Source of the DNA: DASRJW01 sp964567755
GTDB taxonomy: Bacteria > Krumholzibacteriota > Krumholzibacteriia > G020349025
Reading direction: 5' to 3'
DNA length: 64,000 nucleotides
NCBI GenBank assembly: GCA_964567755.1
Contig: CAZMNW010000020.1
Location: forward strand, 62,001-126,000
Below the pieces are notes generated by a model. It searched no databases. It was not told the DNA's origin and saw only the letters and a list, made by a program, of their open reading frames with translations. The position numbers were made by a program, and so were the translations under genes. Positions 59,562-64,000 of this stretch are shown here, in pieces (the first letter of the stretch is position 1; each line of letters opens with the position of its first letter).

Positions 59562-60127
59562 AGTTCCTCGGTTGCGCTCAGGCTCTCGTAGAGAAGGGCG
59601 CGGGCTTTGCGCCAGTCGCGTTTCACCGTGCGTGGGGCGACATCCATGACGTCCGCGGTCTCCTCCACCGAGAGGCCGGCGAAGAAACGCAGCTCGACCA
59701 CACGCGCGAGCCTCTCGTCCAACATGTACAAACGGGCGAGCGCTTGGTCGAGGGCCAAAATTTCTTCGAGTCGGTCTTCGGAAGCCAACTGCACATCGTC
59801 GAGCGCGACGCGTGTGAGGTTCCCACCGCGTTTGTGTGCCAGGCGGCGGCGGGCGTAGTCCACCACGATCTGACGCATGGCGATGGCCACGACCGAGAAA
59901 AAGTGCCGGCGGTCGTTGAAGTCGAGCCGGCTCTGATCGAAGAGCCGGAGGAAGGCCTCGTGCACGAGAACGGTGGGACTGAGGGTTTGGGCGGAGGTGC
60001 CGACGTACAGCTTGGCGCGCGCCATGGCATGAAGCTCATCGTAGACCAGCGGCAACAGCTCGCCGAGCGCCTCGCGGCGCCCGTTGCGCAGGTCCACGAG
60101 CAGTGTCGTGATTCCGTTGTCCGGCAT
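59558..60127 (-). CDS. ECF sigma factor of the kinase-linked (TIGR02999/Sigma70_ECF) type
   Basis: 189 residues. Characteristic features are MPDNGITTLLVDLRNGRREAL at the start (MPDNGITTLL, RNGRREAL), LVYDELHAMARAKLYV, LSPTVLVHEAFLRLFDQSRL, FNDRRHFFSVVAIAMRQIVVDYARRR and region 4 ending LSVEETADVMDVAPRTVKRDWRKARALLYESL. This group is not paired with anti-sigma factors but with Ser/Thr kinases, as here by a four-base overlap. Divergent from the small FlgD-Ig protein gene at 60343; a TACAAT -10-like hexamer at 60193-60188 (minus) could be its promoter. Confidence 0.92.
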   Translation of the reverse strand: MPDNGITTLLVDLRNGRREALGELLPLVYDELHAMARAKLYVGTSAQTLSPTVLVHEAFLRLFDQSRLDFNDRRHFFSVVAIAMRQIVVDYARRRLAHKRGGNLTRVALDDVQLASEDRLEEILALDQALARLYMLDERLARVVELRFFAGLSVEETADVMDVAPRTVKRDWRKARALLYESLSATEEL

Positions 60128-60342
60128 CGATCACCCGTTCCCGAACCGAAGGATCGAGGCGCCGCGGATCAAGTCAGTGGTGCCGGCATTGTACTCGACG
60201 CGGAGAAGGCGAAAAAGACCAGTAGCCCTCCCCTCGGACGCCTGCGGACCCCCTGTCCCCATTCCGGTCGGTCTCGCGTTCTTCAGCATGGAATCCATCG
60301 CGCTGTGGCGTCTGGCTTCAGCGTCAACGAAGGAGGTCTTGC

Positions 60343-60984
60343 ATGTGGAGGTTCTCAGGAATCACTGGCGCATCTGGCCGTCGAGTCGGTCTCAGCGCGG
60401 TCGCCTGGGTTTCGGCGGCTACGCTCGCGGTTGCGCTCGCCACGGCCTTGGATGATGTCGCGATCGAACCGAAGGAGCTCGCCACCCCCGCGAACGATTT
60501 GAGCTGGTTCGCGATTGGCAGGAGCGGGACGGAAAGTGCGAGCGGCGGATACGTTCTCTCGGGCTCGATCGGCCAGGCCGATGCAAGCATGCAGGCAGCA
60601 GGCGGTTACGAGTTGATCGGCGGCTTCTGGGCCAATCGCGCCCTCGGGTCCGGAGCGACCGACGTCGGCCCGGGTACTGGCGAGCCAGCTGGGCAAACAC
60701 TCCCGTTGCGCTTCCAGATGCACCCCATCCGCCCGAACCCGTTCAATCCCGCCACCTTGATCGATTTCGACCTCCCCGGGCCGCGGAGAGTCGTCATTCG
60801 TCTCTACAACGTGCGTGGCGAGCGCGTCTGCAACCTGCTGGATGCGATGCGCCCGGGTGGGCGGCACAGCGTGCAGTGGCATGGCCGTGACGATCGCGGC
60901 GTTCAGGTCGGAAGCGGTGTCTACATCGTGACAATCGAGGCAGGCGCAGATCGCGCTCGGCAGAAGCTCACGCTCCTGCGTTAG
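60343..60984 (+). CDS. Small secreted protein with FlgD-Ig-like C-terminal module
   Basis: 213 residues. Signal peptide (AVAWVSAATLAVALATAL), a short beta region with the GGYVLSGSIGQADASMQAAGGY and GGFWANRAL motif seen in many candidate-phylum exported proteins, then the FlgD-Ig/T9SS-type module (HPIRPNPFNPATLIDFDLPG, VVIRLYNVRGERVCNLL, GVYIVTIEAG). The module is usually a sorting or anchoring tail on larger proteins; here it makes up almost half the protein. AAGGAGG lies six bases before the ATG. It precedes a further secreted-protein gene by 52 bases in the same direction. Confidence 0.8.
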   Translation: MWRFSGITGASGRRVGLSAVAWVSAATLAVALATALDDVAIEPKELATPANDLSWFAIGRSGTESASGGYVLSGSIGQADASMQAAGGYELIGGFWANRALGSGATDVGPGTGEPAGQTLPLRFQMHPIRPNPFNPATLIDFDLPGPRRVVIRLYNVRGERVCNLLDAMRPGGRHSVQWHGRDDRGVQVGSGVYIVTIEAGADRARQKLTLLR

Positions 60985-61036
60985 CGATGCCTCGTCGTTC
61001 GGCAAGAACAGCTTTTCAAACCAAGGAGTGCAGGAA

Positions 61037-62434
61037 ATGAACCCCAATCGGTTTTGGTTCGGAGCAGCGGGCCTTGCCTTGGCGCTGCAGTTGCCGGTGC
61101 CACGTGTGCAGGCCCAGTTGCCGCTCGGTTCCACCTTCACATATCAGGGTCAACTGAAGCTGAATGGCGCTCTGGTGGATGGTTCCACAGACATGATCTT
61201 CACGCTCTACGACCGGAATCCCGGTGGGAACATCATCGGGGCCCCGGTGACGTTTCCCGATGACGGAAGAGTCATCCCACCTGTCGACGTCACCGCCGGT
61301 ATCTTCAAGGTGGAACTGGACTTCGGTGTGACGAGCTTCAACGGCTCGCGCCGCTGGCTGGAGATTCAAGTGCGTCCTCACTCGATTGGCTCCTACACTC
61401 TCTTCGAGCGCCAAGAGGTGACGGTGGCGCCCTACGCCCTGCAGACACGTGGAATCTACGTCGATGAATTCCAGCGTGTGGGCATCGGCACCACGGCGCC
61501 CGGATGGCCCCTCGATATTGCTGCGAACCAAGCAGTCGTCCGTATGGTGTCCAGTGTGAACACCTTTGGATCGGTGCTCGAGCTGCGCAACAACGCGCTG
61601 ACGCCGACCTTTATCGGGGCCGTCAACTTCGTCAACAACGCGGGGGCCTTTCGCGGTCAGATCGCCTACACGCCGAACGACGAAATGCAGTTCCGAATCG
61701 GGGGAACGCAGTCGATCGATTTCCGCAGCCATGGTCTCGAGGTTACCGGAAACGGTCAGACGTTCAACAACGCGACCATGCGTGCGATCAACACTCAGCC
61801 AAACCAAGGAATCGCCGGCTACTTCGAAAGCAACAGCAATTACTCCACCACGTTCATGCAGAACTCCGGTGCTGGAGAATTGCTTCTCCTGAAGCACAAT
61901 GGTTCTGGGAGCTACATCAACGCTGTCGACGCAGACTTCAACCTCATGTTCTCGGTGGACAATGCCGGCGTTACCCGCACCCGAGTGCTGGAAATCATGG
62001 GGGGATCCGATCTTTCGGAGCGTTTCGATGTGAGCAGCGACGGGCTCATGGATCTTGCTCCGGAGCCAGGCATGGTCGTGTGCATCGACGCCGAGAACGA
62101 GGGCAATCTCGTCGTCAGCCGTGACGCCTACGATCGCCGCGTCGCAGGCATCATCAGCGGCGCGGGCGGCGTGAGCCCCGGAATGCTGATGGGCCAAGCC
62201 GGCACCGCCGCGAGCGGCGACCAGCCCGTGGCGCTGACTGGCCGAGTCTACTGTCGCGCCACGACGGCCAATGGACCGATCACGCCCGGGGATCTGCTGA
62301 CGACATCGTCCGTCGCAGGCCACGCGATGCGCGTGGAGGATCATTCACGGGCCCAGGGCGCGGTTCTCGGCAAGGCGTTGGGAGGGCTCGCGCAAGGTGA
62401 CGGCCTGGTTCTCGTCCTCGTGGGGTTGCAGTGA
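61037..62434 (+). CDS. Secreted repeat-rich protein (head-fibre/tail-spike-like beta region), function unknown
   Basis: 465 residues. Signal peptide (FGAAGLALALQLPVPRVQAQ). The N-terminal about 130 residues (FTYQGQLKLNGALVDGSTDM, FTLYDRNPGG, FKVELDFGV, LEIQVRPHS, VAPYALQTRG) are the conserved domain of many candidate-phylum exported proteins in which this opening precedes beta-helical regions. The middle is Asn/Gly-rich beta sequence (RVGIGTTAPGWPLDIA as found in tail-fibre-like proteins). The C-terminus (SDLSERFDVSSDGLMDLAPEPGM, GLLTT-like turn, GLVLVLVGLQ) resembles the DUF-type closing domain of that group. ATG 61037 has AAGGAG eight bases upstream; the stop overlaps the next gene's GTG. 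Confidence 0.7.
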   Translation: MNPNRFWFGAAGLALALQLPVPRVQAQLPLGSTFTYQGQLKLNGALVDGSTDMIFTLYDRNPGGNIIGAPVTFPDDGRVIPPVDVTAGIFKVELDFGVTSFNGSRRWLEIQVRPHSIGSYTLFERQEVTVAPYALQTRGIYVDEFQRVGIGTTAPGWPLDIAANQAVVRMVSSVNTFGSVLELRNNALTPTFIGAVNFVNNAGAFRGQIAYTPNDEMQFRIGGTQSIDFRSHGLEVTGNGQTFNNATMRAINTQPNQGIAGYFESNSNYSTTFMQNSGAGELLLLKHNGSGSYINAVDADFNLMFSVDNAGVTRTRVLEIMGGSDLSERFDVSSDGLMDLAPEPGMVVCIDAENEGNLVVSRDAYDRRVAGIISGAGGVSPGMLMGQAGTAASGDQPVALTGRVYCRATTANGPITPGDLLTTSSVAGHAMRVEDHSRAQGAVLGKALGGLAQGDGLVLVLVGLQ

Positions 62435-63516
62435 TGCCCCCCCACTCCTTGTGTGCGCTCCAGGCCTTGCGGGGAGTCACGTTCGTGGTGCTGGCCGTGG
62501 CGGCGAGCGCGCTCGTGATCCTGCCGGCGAACGCCTCTCCGTACATCGAAATGCGCGTTTCGATCAAGCTCATCCGCAACCCGGTGGACGGCTCGTTGCC
62601 GCCGAATGCGACGAGCACGAACTTCGACTCGATGTTCACCCGTGCCAACGAGCTGCTCGCATCGTACTGGCGTGGCTACCGTTTCGTGCGCTTCGAAACG
62701 ATCGCGATCGGCGGCATCTGCACCCCCTGCGACGATTCCAGCGACGGGCCGAGTTACTGGTACGACAAGGAGATCCGGGGAACGACGAAGGTCGCCTTCG
62801 ACAATCTGGCGACGAACGACCCTGCTTACGCGTGGAGCGGCTCCGCAATCAACGTGTACTTCAACAGTGGCCAGGTCGGAGGCGAGTGCGCTTTCCCTCC
62901 TGGCCAGCCGATCGTCATCGACGAGGAGATCGCTTGGGAAGGCTTCGTCCTCATCCACGAGATCGGCCACTATTTCGACTTGGCGCATACGCATGATGGG
63001 TGCGACTGCGTCGATTGCCAAGCGCAATCCTGCCCAACGCAGCCGTGCGAAGGGGATGGATTCTCTGACACGCTCGCAGACCATCCCTGCTGGTCCTTGG
63101 ATGATCTCGCCATGCATCATTTCCAAGGCCGGCAATACAGCCAACTTTCCCAGGGCGAGATGGATTTGGTGGATCATGTCTACTACAACGTGATGTCTTA
63201 TCACGAGCCGCCGCTCCGAAACCTGGTGGAGGACTACATGACCGAGTTGCAGGTCGACCACTGGGCGGACACTTCACGAAGACATCGCCCTCAGGTCATG
63301 ACCGGGTTCACCGGCTTCGTGGACTGGCGCAACAACGCGGCGCCATTCAGCGGCTACAGCACGGATCCGTTTGCGACGGTGGGGGCTGCGGTCGCCGCGC
63401 CGGAGGCGTTCGATATCCTGCTCATCCGCCCGGGAACCTACTCGGAGACCTTGTACTTGAACAGCCCCGTCACCTTGAGGGTGCCGACGGGTGGGAGTGC
63501 AATCATCGGCCCATGA
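62431..63516 (+). CDS. Secreted metzincin-like zinc metalloprotease
   Basis: 361 residues. Signal peptide (GVTFVVLAVAASALVILPANA). The zinc motif HEIGHYFDLAHTH (HExxHxxxxxH) and a Met-turn-like NVMSYH about 70 residues later match the pappalysin-like/M43 pattern, with an unusual eight-cysteine insert between them (DGCDCVDCQAQSCPTQPCEGD, then HPCWS; shown within limits as CDCVDC, SCPTQPC). The last about 60 residues (VGAAVAAPEAFDILLIRPG, YSETLYLNSPVTLR) look like the first turns of a right-handed beta-helix. Start GTG 62431 overlaps the preceding stop; ATG 62434 is the alternative. A paralogous gene follows. Confidence 0.75.
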   Translation: MMPPHSLCALQALRGVTFVVLAVAASALVILPANASPYIEMRVSIKLIRNPVDGSLPPNATSTNFDSMFTRANELLASYWRGYRFVRFETIAIGGICTPCDDSSDGPSYWYDKEIRGTTKVAFDNLATNDPAYAWSGSAINVYFNSGQVGGECAFPPGQPIVIDEEIAWEGFVLIHEIGHYFDLAHTHDGCDCVDCQAQSCPTQPCEGDGFSDTLADHPCWSLDDLAMHHFQGRQYSQLSQGEMDLVDHVYYNVMSYHEPPLRNLVEDYMTELQVDHWADTSRRHRPQVMTGFTGFVDWRNNAAPFSGYSTDPFATVGAAVAAPEAFDILLIRPGTYSETLYLNSPVTLRVPTGGSAIIGP

Positions 63517-63527
63517 TGGAGGCGAGG

Positions 63528-64000
63528 ATGAAAACCAGGCGTGGAGCGTTGAGATCGCCGCGCACGCTGGCGCTGAACGGTTTGGCACTTTTGTTCGTGG
63601 CACCCGTGACGGCACAGGAGATCGACGTGCGGCTCTCGATCAAGTACATCCTCGGCGCGGATGGGGTGCGGCCAACGGGATTCTACGGCACCGAGCAGAA
63701 CGTACGCGATGTGATCACGGCCACAAACCGCGCCATGCAGCGTTGGGGTCGAGGGTATCGATTCGTGATCACGGAGTTTCAAGACGTGACCGTGAGTGGG
63801 GCGCCGGGCTCGGCGGCTTTCTCGACGATCTCGCCGCTCGACGAAATCGGGATGCTCGAAGATGCTGCCGAGATGGATCCGGTCGGCTACCACTGGAGAA
63901 CGAATGCGACCAACATTTATATCGCCGATTGCTGCGCGGCGGCCGCGGCCATTCCCGAGGACGATGTCGGGCGGGAGATCGTCTACTTCTCGGCCGACGT
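63528..64000 (+). CDS. Paralogous secreted metalloprotease-like protein (C-terminus off right edge)
   Basis: 157 codons are visible, still open at base 64000. Signal peptide (TLALNGLALLFVAPVTAQ) then a mature start EIDVRLSIKYILGADGVRP that parallels the previous protein's YIEMRVSIKLIRNPVDGSL, and a second matching block MQRWGRGYRFVITEFQDVTV versus YWRGYRFVRFETIAI. The zinc motif would lie beyond the window. ATG 63528 follows GGAGG by five bases; the in-frame ATG at 63513 overlaps the previous stop codon and is possible. The two genes are a tandem duplication in one operon. Confidence 0.7.
   Translation, partial: MKTRRGALRSPRTLALNGLALLFVAPVTAQEIDVRLSIKYILGADGVRPTGFYGTEQNVRDVITATNRAMQRWGRGYRFVITEFQDVTVSGAPGSAAFSTISPLDEIGMLEDAAEMDPVGYHWRTNATNIYIADCCAAAAAIPEDDVGREIVYFSAD

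Overview
This window looks like one long contig piece from an uncultured, high-GC, Gram-negative-type bacterium. Two secreted proteins end in the FlgD-Ig-like C-terminal module (motif PNPFNP, then GxYxYR/GVY). That module, together with ECF sigma/Ser-Thr kinase pairs, giant cadherin-like repeat proteins and multihaem cytochromes, is typical of Candidatus Eisenbacteria, Krumholzibacteria and other FCB-fringe candidate phyla. This placement is inference from gene content, since no rRNA or ribosomal marker is present. No CRISPR array, tRNA, rRNA or intact insertion sequence was seen.

Layout. 1-9.0 kb (minus): a giant surface protein (phosphoesterase plus at least 14 cadherin-like repeats, running off the left edge) and a 1065-aa secreted protein with a FlgD-Ig tail. 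9.3-14.4 kb: bacilliredoxin, an ECF sigma/anti-sigma/membrane-protein operon, an HtrA protease and an EVE protein. 14.5-27.2 kb: an M16 peptidase pair, a cyclophilin-FKBP fusion, a degenerate amidohydrolase, a sugar-dehydrogenase-like protein, an AIM24 protein, a decayed ATPase gene, an FmdB zinc ribbon, a rhomboid protease and a CDF transporter.

27.2-57.3 kb is a redox/energy island. It holds a CoA-transferase with a 2-oxoacid:ferredoxin oxidoreductase (beta and gamma fused), a porin, an RpoD-like sigma factor, an Fe-S-type Rrf2 regulator, a hemerythrin, a sigma-54 activator, a tetrahaem cytochrome, pyruvate:ferredoxin oxidoreductase overlapped by a dihydroorotate-dehydrogenase-like gene, and a degenerate receiver protein. 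These are followed by a translationally coupled 9-haem lipoprotein / beta-barrel / 12-haem / 6-haem lipoprotein operon, which looks like a porin-cytochrome conduit. Next come a Ca2+/H+ exchanger, a HybA-like/NrfD-like membrane module bracketed by two glycine-cleavage-H-like proteins, and a sensor kinase with two c-type haem motifs in its periplasmic domain, its NtrC-type regulator and an archaemetzincin. Two good -24/-12 (sigma-54) promoter matches lie before the pyruvate oxidoreductase and the NrfD module, and two sigma-54 activators are encoded nearby. A simple reading is low-potential electrons from oxoacids via ferredoxin, quinone-linked redox at the inner membrane, and electron exit through the outer membrane, under redox-sensing sigma-54 control.

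57.2-64.0 kb: a 3'-truncated ECF sigma gene, a Ser/Thr kinase with its ECF sigma factor, and secreted proteins including two related metalloprotease-like proteins. The second of these runs off the right edge.
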